Assembly: GCF_035818615.1 (NCBI RefSeq)
Contig: NZ_JAYKZY010000002.1
Coordinates: 1,056,501-1,120,500 of the forward strand
Direction of reading: 5' to 3'
Origin: Sphingobium sp. CR2-8
Lineage (GTDB): Bacteria; Pseudomonadota; Alphaproteobacteria; Sphingomonadales; Sphingomonadaceae
DNA: 64,000 nt
The notes beneath the pieces are model-generated. The model did no database searches, was not told the DNA's origin, and saw only the letters and a program-made list of their open reading frames with translations. Below, piece after piece: positions 55,587 through 64,000 of this stretch; the stretch's first letter is position 1; every line of letters starts with the position of its first letter. The translations under genes and the position numbers were made by a program.

Positions 55587-56576
55587 TTAGAAGGCGGTGC
55601 TGATCGAACAGGCGGCCGGACCCAGGATGACGACGAACAGGGTCGGCAGGATGAACAATATCAGCGGCACCGTCATGATCGCGGGCAGGCGCGCGGCCTT
55701 TTCCTCTGCGCGCATCATGCGTTCGTGACGGAACTCGGCTGAAAGGACACGTAGTGCCGAAGCGAGCGGGGTGCCATATTTCTCCGTCTGTATCATGGTC
55801 GTGACCACGCCCCTGATCGCATCCAGCTTGACGCGTGTGGCGAGATTTTCGAACGCCATGCGACGCTCGGTCAGGAAGCTCAGCTCGATCGCGGTCAGCT
55901 GGAACTCGTCACCCAGTTCGGGATAGGCCTTGCCCAGTTCACGCGCCACCCGGTTGAAGGCGGCGTCGACGGTCAGGCCCGCCTCGGCGCAGATCACCAG
56001 CAGGTCGAGTGCGTCAGGCAACCCCTTGCGGATCGCGGCGGACCGTTTCTGCACCTTGTTGTCGATGAAGATGTCGGGCGCCTTGTAGGCGAGCAACAGG
56101 GCCACCGCAAAAGCGAAGAAGCGCTTCATCGGGCCCCATTCCGGCTCGATCCCCACCCCATAGAGCAGGATCGCGGCCGCGCCGCCGATGATGATCGGCA
56201 TGATCATGCGGCCGAAGATGATGGCGACGGCCCAATCCTTCGACCGGATGCCCGCCTGCGCCAGGCGGATCTGCGCATCTTTCAGCTGGTCGTCCTGCAG
56301 CACCTTCAGGCTCGACAGGAAGGACCGCATATGGTCGGTCGTCTGGTTGCGCGTGACCAGCTTGGCGCGGCGCTTGGCGGTCGACGCGGTGATGCCCGCC
56401 TTCAACTGTTCGCGCCGGTCGTTGAGCGCCTTGACCCGCTTGGCCATCGGATCGCGCACGGTCATCACCGCATAGAGCGCAAACAGGATGGCCAGCGTCG
56501 CCAGGGCGGCGAGCAGCGTGCCGAAATCGGTGGCGGTCAGGCCGAAAAGCGTACCGGCGGGGGTAGGGGCGTCCAT
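55587..56576 (-). CDS. tadC: Type II secretion F-family pilus platform protein TadC
   Basis: A 329-residue inner-membrane platform protein of the Flp/Tad pilus. N-terminal segment LLAALATLAILFALYAVMTV, the T2SSF domain with DALDLLVICAEAGLTVDAAFNRV and LGTPLASALRVLSAEFRHERM-like, and C-terminal membrane segment LPAIMTVPLILFILPTLFVVILG. Last gene of the Tad operon, 18 bases after tadB. Confidence 0.92.
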   Translation of the reverse strand: MDAPTPAGTLFGLTATDFGTLLAALATLAILFALYAVMTVRDPMAKRVKALNDRREQLKAGITASTAKRRAKLVTRNQTTDHMRSFLSSLKVLQDDQLKDAQIRLAQAGIRSKDWAVAIIFGRMIMPIIIGGAAAILLYGVGIEPEWGPMKRFFAFAVALLLAYKAPDIFIDNKVQKRSAAIRKGLPDALDLLVICAEAGLTVDAAFNRVARELGKAYPELGDEFQLTAIELSFLTERRMAFENLATRVKLDAIRGVVTTMIQTEKYGTPLASALRVLSAEFRHERMMRAEEKAARLPAIMTVPLILFILPTLFVVILGPAACSISTAF

Positions 56577-56594
56577 ATATTTTGTCCTTGCCCG

Positions 56595-57593
56595 TCAGAT
56601 TTCGAAATTGACCATCTGGGCCATGATGAAAGCGCCGATGCCCATCCAGCACATGCCGCCGATGCCGATCACCTGCATGGTGCTCAGCCCGAAAATGCCA
56701 GCCGGATCAGGTGTGAAGAACGGACTCATATAATTGAAATTGATGTAGCAGATCATGCCGAACACCAACGGCGGCAGCGCGCCGATAATATAGGCCGACG
56801 CCTTGGATTCCGAGGACATGGCCCGGATTTTCAATTTCATCTGCGCACGTTGGCGCAATACGGTGGCCAGGTTCGACAGCGTTTCGGCCAGGTTGCCGCC
56901 GGTTTCCCGCTGGATCGACAAGGTGATGACGAAGAACTGAAATTCGGCCGTGCCCAGCCGATCGGCGGTTTCCTGCAAAGCCTGTTCCATCGTACGGCCG
57001 ATCTTGATGCGCTCGGTGATCAGCTTGAACTCTTCGCCCACGGGCCCCGGAATTTCGCTCGACACGATGCCCAGCGTCTCTGCGATCGGCAGGCCCGACC
57101 GCAGGCCGCGCGTCAGCAATTCCAGCGCGTCGGGGAATTTGACGGTGAACTTATTGACGCGCCCCTTGATCAGGCGTCCGACCCACCAGTGGGGCAGGCC
57201 AAGACCGGCGGCCAGGCCGACCATGACCGCAAACAGAAAGGGGAATCCGCGCAGCATCAAAAATGCCGACAGCAGCAGAAAAATGCAGGCGCTGGCCGTC
57301 ATATACTGGCTGAGCGTCCATTTCTTGCCGGTCATCTTCAGGCGCTTGGTCAGATTATCCGGATTGGGGATCAGCGACACCAGCATCTTGGCTTCGACGC
57401 CGGTCGCGCGATTGGAAATCACCCGGCGCATCCGCGCCTCCAACAGCGCTTCGGCCAATTCGCTGTGGCGGCCACGGATCATCGCGACGCGCCGCTTGCG
57501 CGCCTTGTCCGGCGACGGACCGGCAAACGCGACCACGGCCAGCCCCAGCATGGTCGCGACCAGCACCAATATCAGGATGAAATTGCCGTCCAT
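56595..57593 (-). CDS. tadB: Type II secretion F-family pilus platform protein TadB
   Basis: A 332-residue platform protein paired with TadC. N-terminal segments (ILILVLVATMLGLAVVAFAG; ACIFLLLSAFLMLRGFPFLFAVM), then the T2SSF domain DALELLTRGLRSGLPIAETLG and QRETGGNLAETLSNLATVLRQR, and C-terminal segments. In most related clusters the ATPase gene cpaF lies between cpaE and tadB; here only 55 bases separate them. Confidence 0.92.
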   Translation of the reverse strand: MDGNFILILVLVATMLGLAVVAFAGPSPDKARKRRVAMIRGRHSELAEALLEARMRRVISNRATGVEAKMLVSLIPNPDNLTKRLKMTGKKWTLSQYMTASACIFLLLSAFLMLRGFPFLFAVMVGLAAGLGLPHWWVGRLIKGRVNKFTVKFPDALELLTRGLRSGLPIAETLGIVSSEIPGPVGEEFKLITERIKIGRTMEQALQETADRLGTAEFQFFVITLSIQRETGGNLAETLSNLATVLRQRAQMKLKIRAMSSESKASAYIIGALPPLVFGMICYINFNYMSPFFTPDPAGIFGLSTMQVIGIGGMCWMGIGAFIMAQMVNFEI

Positions 57594-57648
57594 CTCGTCG
57601 CCTGTCCTTCAGGATGCCGCGCCGCCCACTGCCGGGCGGCACATGCGA

Positions 57649-58941
57649 TCAATTGTCCAACGCCGCCTTGTCCTTGCGACGTGACGGCATCATCGACCGG
57701 AAATCGCCGATCTTGCCCAGCAGGGAATCGCCCTTCTTGCGCGCACCCTTGGGTGCAGCAGTTGGATCGACGGCATCGGCGGCGCCCAGCACCTCGTCCA
57801 GCAGGCTGGCGCAGGCCGCGCCGACCTTGCTGCCCTTGGCCGTTTCCGCCAGCGTCTTGCCCAGCTTCGCCGCCTGCGATGCGATCCGCAGGTCGAACGG
57901 CACGATGACATCCACCTTGCGCTCGATCGACTGTTCGAAATCCTTGCGGCTGATCTCCGGCGCACCGGGATGGACGCGATTGGCGACCACCACCACGCGC
58001 GCCTGCGGCGCATTGCTCTTGAGCCAGGACAGGATGCGAATGGTGTCGCGCGCCGCGGCCAGCGTCAGTTCGGTCACGACCAGCGTCACGTTGATGTCGG
58101 ACGCCAAGTGCGGATGCTGGATCAGCATGTTGCGCGGCAGGTCGATGACGCTGCATTCGAATGCCAGGCGAAATTCTTCCAGCAACTGGTAGAAAGCGCC
58201 CCCGTCGGTCATCATCGGCTGGCTGATCGGCGCTTCGGCCGACAGGATCGCCAGCGTATCGCTCGCCCGCACCATCGCGCGTTCGATGAACAGTCCGTCG
58301 ATGCGGCTGGGATTTTCGATCGCGTCGGTCAGGCCGCGACCCGGCTCCAGGTCCAACGCCAGCGCATTGGTGCCGAAATGCACGTCCAGGTCGAGCAGCG
58401 CGGTCGGGCGCTTCTTCTTTTCGGACAGCATCCAGGCAAGCGACGTCGCGATGCTGGACGCGCCCACGCCGCCGCGTGTGCCGATGACCGCCATGGTGCA
58501 ATGCGGACGCTCGGGCGTAACATCGCGCGGGGCCATGAATACGGCCTGCGCCTGTGCCAGAGCATCGCGCAACTGGTCCGCGCCGAAGGGCTTGAGCAGA
58601 TAGTCCTGAATGCCGCTGGCGACCAGATCGCGATAGAGGCGCACGTCATTGACCTGGCCCGACGCGATCACGACCGTGCCGGGTTCGCATACTTCGGCCA
58701 GGCTGTTGATGTCGTTCAGCGGATCGCCGCTTTCGGACATGTCGACGAACAATATCTGTGGCGACGCGGTGATCGACAGGCTCTGCACCGCGTTGCGCAT
58801 GCCGCCCTTGTTCACCTTTTCCGGCGCCCAGCCCAGTTCGGCAGCGACTGCGCGCAGCATGTCGAAGCTGTGATCGTCGCAGACATAGGCATGGAACGGG
58901 TCGCGATGGCCGCCGATGCCGGGTTTCCACGGTGCGTTCAT
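57649..58941 (-). CDS. cpaE: Pilus assembly protein CpaE (TadZ-like)
   Basis: A 430-residue protein that positions the Tad machine at the pole. It has an N-terminal receiver-like domain (ILFVDMSESGDPLNDINSLAE, DVRLYRDLVASGIQDYLLKPF) and a MinD/ParA-like ATPase with the deviant P-loop MAVIGTRGGVGASSIATSLAW (no Lys in the first position), LDLDVHFGTNALAL and VIDLPRNMLIQ. Such atypical Walker motifs are normal for CpaE. The start is 1 base after the cpaD stop. Confidence 0.9.
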   Translation of the reverse strand: MNAPWKPGIGGHRDPFHAYVCDDHSFDMLRAVAAELGWAPEKVNKGGMRNAVQSLSITASPQILFVDMSESGDPLNDINSLAEVCEPGTVVIASGQVNDVRLYRDLVASGIQDYLLKPFGADQLRDALAQAQAVFMAPRDVTPERPHCTMAVIGTRGGVGASSIATSLAWMLSEKKKRPTALLDLDVHFGTNALALDLEPGRGLTDAIENPSRIDGLFIERAMVRASDTLAILSAEAPISQPMMTDGGAFYQLLEEFRLAFECSVIDLPRNMLIQHPHLASDINVTLVVTELTLAAARDTIRILSWLKSNAPQARVVVVANRVHPGAPEISRKDFEQSIERKVDVIVPFDLRIASQAAKLGKTLAETAKGSKVGAACASLLDEVLGAADAVDPTAAPKGARKKGDSLLGKIGDFRSMMPSRRKDKAALDN

Positions 58942-58942
58942 C

Positions 58943-59608
58943 TTATTGCCCCCCCGCCGTCATCTGCTTGAGGTCGCCAGCCCCTGTCAGCGGCTTGTCG
59001 CGATAGGTGGAAATGGCGCGGTTCGACGTCGCGGTGCGCAGGTCGCTGTCGGTGCCCTGACCACGGACCAGGTCTTCCGGGTTGGCGACCATCGCGGCCC
59101 AATTGCCGTTGACGCCGCAGCCGAAATTGGACGACGCACCCAGATTTATGTCGGTTTCCTGCTTCTGGTGCCAGTCCGGGCAGCCGGGCACGCTGGCCGT
59201 GGCACGGCGGACGATCAGGCGGACATTGCCCGCAGCGGCCTGTCCGGCCTCGGCCGAACTGTCTTCCGCGATCAGCAGGCCATGGCGCGCCACGACGTCG
59301 CCGATATCGTCGCGCAGGGCAGGGCTGTAATAGCCGCCCTCAGTGACGATCGCGATAGAGTCGCCATAGCCCAGGCCGATGGACACGAACCAATCGTTCA
59401 GCCGGATCGCTTCGGTGGGGGTAAGGCCACCGCCCGAACCAGCCTGCACATCGAACGTATAGGCGCTGTGGCTCACGACCGGCTGATGCACCGAATCGAC
59501 GCTGCGGTTGGCGCGGGGCGGGCGGGCATGGGTGGTCATCGGAAGCGCCATGATCGCGATCGCGGCGAGCGCTTTAAGAGGCAGACGGGGAGGGAGGGGA
59601 GAGGTCAT
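58943..59608 (-). CDS. cpaD: Pilus biogenesis protein CpaD
   Basis: A 221-residue periplasmic/outer-membrane-associated protein of the CpaD family: QAGSGGGLTPTEAIRLNDWF, SAEAGQAAAGNVRLIVRRA, PGCPDWHQKQETDINLGASSN and the conserved FGCGVNGNWAAMVANPEDLV. The signal peptide ends ALPMTTHARPP with no lipobox cysteine, so unlike the Caulobacter type it should not be lipid-anchored. Starts 15 bases after cpaC. Confidence 0.9.
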   Translation of the reverse strand: MTSPLPPRLPLKALAAIAIMALPMTTHARPPRANRSVDSVHQPVVSHSAYTFDVQAGSGGGLTPTEAIRLNDWFVSIGLGYGDSIAIVTEGGYYSPALRDDIGDVVARHGLLIAEDSSAEAGQAAAGNVRLIVRRATASVPGCPDWHQKQETDINLGASSNFGCGVNGNWAAMVANPEDLVRGQGTDSDLRTATSNRAISTYRDKPLTGAGDLKQMTAGGQ

Positions 59609-59623
59609 GTCTTTGTCCTTCCG

Positions 59624-61174
59624 TCAGAAACTGAAGCCGGGTGCGGCGGCGGGCTTGGTCGACTTGCCGTCGCCGCGCGGCGGCGCATAGGCCTGAGGGC
59701 TGACGGGCGCCGGAGAACCGGGCGCACGTGTCGGTCCCCGGCCACGCGCACCACTGACGCCGTCATTGCCCTGTTGCAGCAACAGGCCCTGCGCCACGGT
59801 CGCGTTGCGGAAGCCATCGGTCGGCAGGCGTACGTCCCCGGCGTTCATCGGCTTGGCGAGATAGGGGGTGACGACGATGACGAGTTCGGTTTCCGACCGC
59901 TGGAAGGATCGAGATTTGAACAGGCTGCCCAGGATCGGGATGTCTCCCAGCCCGGGCACTTTGTCGACCGTGTTGCCGGTTTCCGCATTCAGCAGGCCCG
60001 CGATCATGAAGGCCTGGCCTGATCCCAGTTCCACTGTCGTTTCAGCGGTACGGCTTTTGAGCGCGGGGACGTTGGCATTGATCGTGAAGTCCAGGCTCGA
60101 CACGGTGGGCCGAACGCGCAGCGAAATGCGCCCGTCCGACAAAACCGTCGGCGTGAACGCGAGTTGCACGCCATATTGCTTGAATTCGATGCTGTTGCCC
60201 TGCGTGCCGTTGCTGACCGTATAGGGATATTCGCCACCAGCCAGGAAACTGGCGGTTTCACCGGACAATGCCGTCAGGTTCGGCTGGGCAAGGGTGGTCG
60301 CCAGACCGCTTGATTCGGCAAGGTCCAAAGCACCAGCCACGTCCATGCCGAACAGCCGCGCAACAAAACCGAGCGTGGTGGACCCATCTGCGGGTTGGGT
60401 GAAGTTATATTCCGTGGAACCGGGCACCGAAGTGTAGGGGGGCGTGAACGAACCATCCGGATTTAGGACGCCCGGCACGATCGTAGGCTTAGTGACATTG
60501 CGGGTGACGAAGTTGCGCGAATTGCGGCCGACATAGCCGCTGAAAGAACCCTTCACGCCACCGAGCCCAGATATGTTCATGCCGATCTTGTGACCAACAT
60601 CCTTGCTGACTTCCGCGATCTTCACCTGCAACATGACCTGCAACGGCGTCGCCATGCGCAGGCGGCTGACCACGGTCGTTTCCTTGCCCACGAAGGCCTG
60701 CGTCAGCCGTTCGGCCTCCGCCGCGTCCTCGGGCGCCTTGATCGTGCCGGTCAGCAGGACCATGCCATTCATCTTGTTGACCGCGATGGCGGCGTCCGGC
60801 ATCGCCAGGCGCAGCATGTCGTCGATGCTGGTCAGGTTGTTGCCGACCCGCACCGTGCCCGAAAACAGCACCTTGCCGTTGGTCGCGGTGGCGAAGACGG
60901 TGGTTTCGCCCGCCTTCTTCGCGATCAGGTAAAGCTGGTTCTGCGACCGGACATGGACGTCGACGACGGACGGATCGGCGATCACGACATCGGACATCTT
61001 GGCCGACAGGTTGACCACCCGGCTGCCGCCGATCGACATCAGGATCGCACCGTCCTGCATGCTGGAGGGCGCGGCGTTAAGCGCCGTGGTGGGGGCCGCG
61101 ATGGTGGCGACGGCCAGGCCCAGGGCAATGGCCGGAGCGGTCAGGCGCGGCGCGCGATTGTGCAAGCTCTTCAT
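59624..61174 (-). CDS. cpaC: Pilus secretin CpaC (RcpA), C-terminal part of a cpaB-cpaC continuous frame
   Basis: A 516-residue outer-membrane secretin of the Flp pilus if translation starts at ATG 61174. It then has its own signal peptide (LTAPAIALGLAVATIAAP), an N-terminal domain with GGSRVVNLSAKMSDVVIADPS and BON-like repeats, and a secretin domain with GLATTLAQPNLTALSGETASFLAGGEYPY and FKSRSFQRSETELVIVVTPYL. The reading frame is open upstream into cpaB because one base is missing before the cpaB stop (G5 run at 61182-61186). The signal peptide in the middle argues that CpaC is normally made separately. Confidence 0.85.
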   Translation of the reverse strand: MKSLHNRAPRLTAPAIALGLAVATIAAPTTALNAAPSSMQDGAILMSIGGSRVVNLSAKMSDVVIADPSVVDVHVRSQNQLYLIAKKAGETTVFATATNGKVLFSGTVRVGNNLTSIDDMLRLAMPDAAIAVNKMNGMVLLTGTIKAPEDAAEAERLTQAFVGKETTVVSRLRMATPLQVMLQVKIAEVSKDVGHKIGMNISGLGGVKGSFSGYVGRNSRNFVTRNVTKPTIVPGVLNPDGSFTPPYTSVPGSTEYNFTQPADGSTTLGFVARLFGMDVAGALDLAESSGLATTLAQPNLTALSGETASFLAGGEYPYTVSNGTQGNSIEFKQYGVQLAFTPTVLSDGRISLRVRPTVSSLDFTINANVPALKSRTAETTVELGSGQAFMIAGLLNAETGNTVDKVPGLGDIPILGSLFKSRSFQRSETELVIVVTPYLAKPMNAGDVRLPTDGFRNATVAQGLLLQQGNDGVSGARGRGPTRAPGSPAPVSPQAYAPPRGDGKSTKPAAAPGFSF

Positions 61175-62188
61175 CTTACTTCCCCCGACCGGAACTTCGG
61201 TCACTTGGGTGCCGCGAGCCACGCGGATCACCGGCCCCTTGAAGGCCACGGTGCCGACCGGCGCGCCGTTGGCGGCCATCATCGGCGGTATCGGCGCTTC
61301 CGCCTTGGCCGGGACCGAGCTGCGCTGGTAGCGCGATACGTCGGCGCCCGTCGAATAGGTGGAACCGCGATCGACCGGGCTGGCGGCCAGCTTGGCGATG
61401 ATCGCCTTTTCCGCATTGGGATTCGCGCCGCCGGGCAGGTCGACATCGGTGCCCGCAATCGCGGCATCCAGGTCGGACGTGGTGTCCGCCATCGACCGGA
61501 GCGACATGGACAGCGACCCGATGGTCTGCGACACCGCGATCTTTTCGGCGATCTTGGGCGTCACTTCGATCGTGACGTTGGAATAGGTGCGCACTTCGGG
61601 CTTGCCGTCCGCGCCCATCGCATCCATGCGCTGGTCGGTAGCGAGCACGCGCAGGTTGCGCAGGATGGTTTCGGACACGCGCAGCGGATCGCCGTCGCCA
61701 CCGCCTGCCACGCTTTGTGTCAGGACCAGGTCGATCCGATCGCCCGGAAATACGAAGCCCGCGACGGAGCTTTGCGCGGACACCGGAACCGTGACCGCCC
61801 GCATGCCGGGGCCCAGCGCCGCCGCCAGGAAACCACGATCGCCCGGCTGCACGATGGACCCCTGGGTCATCGGCTGCCCTGCTGTGATAGCGGTGCGCAC
61901 GACGCTGCCTGCCAGCTTGGCGGGATCGGCCTCACCACGCAGGAAATAGGCCTGCTCGATCAGATCCTTGGGCCAGGGCTGAAAGCGGAAGCTTTCCGCG
62001 TCCAATATCGTGCCCACGGGCAGCGCCTTGGTCGCGACCAGCACATGGGGCTGATCGGCTTCGACCGGCATGTTCGCGGCATTGACCTGCGGCGTACTCG
62101 ACGAACTCAACATGTTGCGTGCAAGCAAGGCTGTAGTGACTGCTATGATTAGCGCCCCCACCAGCAGCACGATCTTCTTGGCATCCAT
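61175..62188 (-). CDS. cpaB: Flp pilus assembly protein CpaB (RcpC), lacking its own stop codon
   Basis: A 338-residue periplasmic protein with one membrane anchor (IVLLVGALIIAVTTALLARNM). It carries the SAF domain (VLVATKALPVGTILDAESFRF) and the RcpC/CpaB domain (AVTVPVSAQSSVAGFVFPGDRIDLVL, ILRNLRVLATDQR). With a sixth G in the run at 61182-61186 the frame would stop at TAA 61176-61178, one base before the cpaC ATG; as sequenced it reads straight into cpaC. ATG 62188 is the start that puts the membrane anchor at the N-terminus. Confidence 0.85.
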
Positions 62189-62239
62189 GACGAAATTCGC
62201 CTCCCTCAAATGGGTGCACTGCCCCCAGTGCCCCACTCA

Positions 62240-62713
62240 TTACGCAAAATGGTTAAGATATCGTTCGCCAAGCAGCCAAAGGGCCGCGACGGATATGGCA
62301 ACGCCATAGGGAATTTCCGGCTGTCCCAGCCTCTTTGTCATCCGGTGGTGGATGACCGTGACGATCGTGACCAACCCGCCCAGCATCGCCATCAGGACGA
62401 TCATCGACAGCACCGCCTGCCAGGGAAACCACAGCGCCAGCGCGCCGAGCAGCTTGACATCCCCTCCGCCCATCATGCCTGCGGCGAACAGCGCAGCGAA
62501 CAGGACGAACACGATGACGCCGACCAGCAGTTGCACCGCCATGCCGGGCCACGGCTCCAGCCCGCTCGCCAGCCACCACAGGGGCGCGAGCAAGGCGATG
62601 GCCAGGTTCAGCCGATTGGATATGATGCGCGACCGTAAATCCGTGATCGCCGCCACAATCAGCAGCGCGCCCAATAGCGCTATCAGCGCCAGTCGGAAAT
62701 ATTCCCCGGTCAT
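62240..62713 (-). CDS. cpaA: A24 family prepilin peptidase CpaA (TadV)
   Basis: A 157-residue membrane peptidase that cuts the Flp pilin leader. It has the two catalytic aspartates of the family in AAITDLRSRIISN and AAGMMGGGDVKLLGALALW (GxGD-type), with six hydrophobic segments, and lacks the N-terminal methylase domain of full-length PilD. The start is 21 bases from the divergent hydrolase gene. It heads the pilus operon. Confidence 0.92.
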   Translation of the reverse strand: MTGEYFRLALIALLGALLIVAAITDLRSRIISNRLNLAIALLAPLWWLASGLEPWPGMAVQLLVGVIVFVLFAALFAAGMMGGGDVKLLGALALWFPWQAVLSMIVLMAMLGGLVTIVTVIHHRMTKRLGQPEIPYGVAISVAALWLLGERYLNHFA

Positions 62714-62734
62714 GGGGGTTAGGCCCTAGACCAT

Positions 62735-63745
62735 ATGGCTTACCAAAGGGTAACCACGGCACAGATGGATTCACCCGATTTCCCGACGGCGGCCCCCGAC
62801 GCGCCGATCAACCGGCGCGCCTGGCCGATGGGCGGGCGGCTGGACTATTGGACCGCGCCCGATGGCTGGCCGATCCGCCGGTATCAGCTGGGATCGGGCG
62901 AACGTGGCCGCATGCTGGTGCTGGGCGGTCGCGGCGACATGATTGAAAAATATCTGGAGGTCATCCACCATTGGGCGACGCGCGGCTGGGCCGTAACCAG
63001 CTTCGACTGGCGCGGACAGGGCGGATCGGGCCGCCTGACCGACGACCCGCTTTGTGGGCATATCGGCGACTTTGCCGCGTGGATCGCGGACCTCAATGCG
63101 CTGGCGGCGGACTGGCGGGCGGAAGGGCATGGCCCCACCGCCATGGTGGCGCACAGCATGGGCGGCCATATGTTGCTGCGCGCGCTGGCCGAAGGCATGC
63201 CCGCGCCCGGCGCCGCTGCCGTGGTCGCGCCGATGCTGGGCGTCCATAGCGCGCCGCTGCCGCGCTGGCTGGCGGTGGCGATCGCGCGCTTCATGGTGGG
63301 CATCGGGCGGGGGGAGCGTCCCGCCTGGACGCAGAAGGAGCAATCCGACCGGCAGCGGCGGATGCGGCAGAAAAGGCTGACCCACGATCCGGATCGCTAT
63401 GCCGACGAAATCTGGTGGCGCGATCATAGTCGCGATATCGCGCTGGGTCCGCCGAGCTGGAACTGGGTGCTACAGGCGCTCGAATTGACCCGAACATTGG
63501 CGGAAGGACCGGCGATCGCCCGGATCGACACGCCCATGCTGATCCTGGCGACGGATGCCGACCAGCTTGTATCGACACCCGCCATCCGCGAGGTGACAGG
63601 GCGCATCGCGGGCGCGCGGCTGCATGTCTATGGGCGGGAAGCGGCGCACGAGATATTGCGCGAACTGGACCCGGTGCGGCTGGACGCGCTGTCGCGGATC
63701 GATGCTTTTCTGGACGAGAAGGCTCCCAGCGAGATCGGCCGTTGA
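62735..63745 (+). CDS. Alpha/beta hydrolase (lysophospholipase-like)
   Basis: A 336-residue serine hydrolase. The nucleophile elbow is MVAHSMGGHMLLRAL (GxSxG as HSMGG), the oxyanion region ends VTSFDWRGQGGSGRLTDDP, and LILATDADQLVSTPA / GREAAHEIL supply the Asp and His. The pattern is that of PldB-like lysophospholipases or monoacylglycerol lipases. Two ATGs (62735 and 62765) are possible. Its stop overlaps the next gene by 4 bases (TTGA). Confidence 0.88.
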   Translation: MAYQRVTTAQMDSPDFPTAAPDAPINRRAWPMGGRLDYWTAPDGWPIRRYQLGSGERGRMLVLGGRGDMIEKYLEVIHHWATRGWAVTSFDWRGQGGSGRLTDDPLCGHIGDFAAWIADLNALAADWRAEGHGPTAMVAHSMGGHMLLRALAEGMPAPGAAAVVAPMLGVHSAPLPRWLAVAIARFMVGIGRGERPAWTQKEQSDRQRRMRQKRLTHDPDRYADEIWWRDHSRDIALGPPSWNWVLQALELTRTLAEGPAIARIDTPMLILATDADQLVSTPAIREVTGRIAGARLHVYGREAAHEILRELDPVRLDALSRIDAFLDEKAPSEIGR

Positions 63746-64000
63746 CCCATCCCGACATCGTCATCATCGGCGGCGGCATGGCCGGCGCCAGCCTGGGCGC
63801 GGAACTGGCGGCGCATGCCCATGTGCTGATCCTGGAGATGGAGGAACAGCCAGGCTATCACGCCACGGGCCGGTCGGTGGCTTTCTGGGAAGAGACCTAT
63901 GGCGGGCCGATCGTCCAGCCGCTGACCACCGCGTCGGGGCCGATGCTGACCGATCCCGACCCCGCCTTTCACGACCGCAGCTTCCTCTCGCCGCGCCGCA
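63742..64000 (+). CDS. FAD-dependent oxidoreductase (partial, runs off the window)
   Basis: The first 86 codons of a protein with the dinucleotide-binding signature DIVIIGGGMAGASLGAELAA, then VLILEMEEQPGYHATGRSVA and FWEETYGGPIVQPLT. This is the N-terminus of a DAO-type amine/amino acid oxidoreductase (D-arginine dehydrogenase-like). The start is TTG 63742, overlapping the hydrolase stop. The remainder lies beyond position 64000. Confidence 0.8.
   Translation, partial: MTHPDIVIIGGGMAGASLGAELAAHAHVLILEMEEQPGYHATGRSVAFWEETYGGPIVQPLTTASGPMLTDPDPAFHDRSFLSPRR

Noticed and set aside
60590..62152. 520-codon plus-strand frame, and the similar 56331-57908 frame
   Set aside because: Antisense to the Tad genes; composition is that of complementary high-GC frames.

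Overview
The window (64 kb, high GC, dense coding) looks like chromosomal core of an alphaproteobacterium of the family Sphingomonadaceae (Sphingobium, Sphingomonas or Novosphingobium type). The basis is gene content and style: a TonB-dependent receptor sugar locus, PstA with a long N-terminal periplasmic region, DUF2239, DUF2141, DUF1289 and DUF455 proteins, a CpaA-E/TadBC pilus cluster, a HprK-related/PqqD/nucleotidyltransferase module, and repeated palindromes of the GTTCG..CTGAGC.TGTCGAAG kind. I see no prophage, transposase, rRNA or CRISPR. Genus assignment is inference.

Layout. 0-4.6 kb: exported TPR metallopeptidase, DUF1289 protein, priA and a small transaldolase (fsa). 4.6-16.2 kb: a minus-strand carbohydrate locus of ROK sugar kinase, Tat-exported UxuA-like mannonate dehydratase, TonB receptor, MFS sugar porter, GH43 glycosidase and a GH2 beta-galactosidase broken by a 1-base frameshift. 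16.2-20.3 kb: tRNA-Arg(TCT), queuosine precursor transporter, truA-fmt, recR, def. 20.4-27.9 kb: complete phosphate regulon phoR-pstSCAB-phoU-phoB with a Pho box before pstS. 28.0-32.0 kb: Tat-signal protein, GT4 glycosyltransferase, and an overlapping PqqD-like / HprK-related kinase / nucleotidyltransferase trio. 32-37.5 kb: M20 amidohydrolase, three tiny genes (one DUF2384-like), a 166-bp inverted-repeat element, bdhA + patatin, a YpfJ-type metallopeptidase. 37.6-46.3 kb: orphan NepR-like anti-sigma factor, glnE-bcp-DUF455, M23 peptidase, erpA, xth, DUF2239, lipid kinase, DUF2141. 46.4-55.5 kb: lptF-lptG, fatty acid desaturase, a frameshifted GNAT protein, csbD behind an EcfG-like promoter, glmM, DUF1272-thiD-rnhB, DUF2147. 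55.6-62.7 kb: Tad/Cpa pilus cluster (cpaA-B-C-D-E, tadB, tadC) without cpaF and with cpaB and cpaC in one continuous reading frame. The end holds an alpha/beta hydrolase and a truncated FAD oxidoreductase.

How it works together. The sugar locus would import an oligosaccharide through the TonB receptor, cut it with periplasmic GH43/GH2 enzymes, move monomers in with the MFS porter and feed the ROK kinase. The Pst/Pho block is a self-contained phosphate sensing and uptake unit. The most unusual system is the PqqD-like/HprK-like/nucleotidyltransferase trio: these three families also occur as accessory genes in some lasso-peptide clusters, but here no cyclase or leader protease is present, and the Tat-signal protein and glycosyltransferase just upstream are the natural candidate partners. 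The NepR-like protein plus the EcfG-like csbD promoter point to the alphaproteobacterial general stress response.

Three otherwise intact genes or gene junctions (lacZ, the GNAT gene, cpaB/cpaC) are each disturbed by what reads as one missing base, two of them in G/C runs. Sequencing error is therefore a serious alternative to real mutation for all three.
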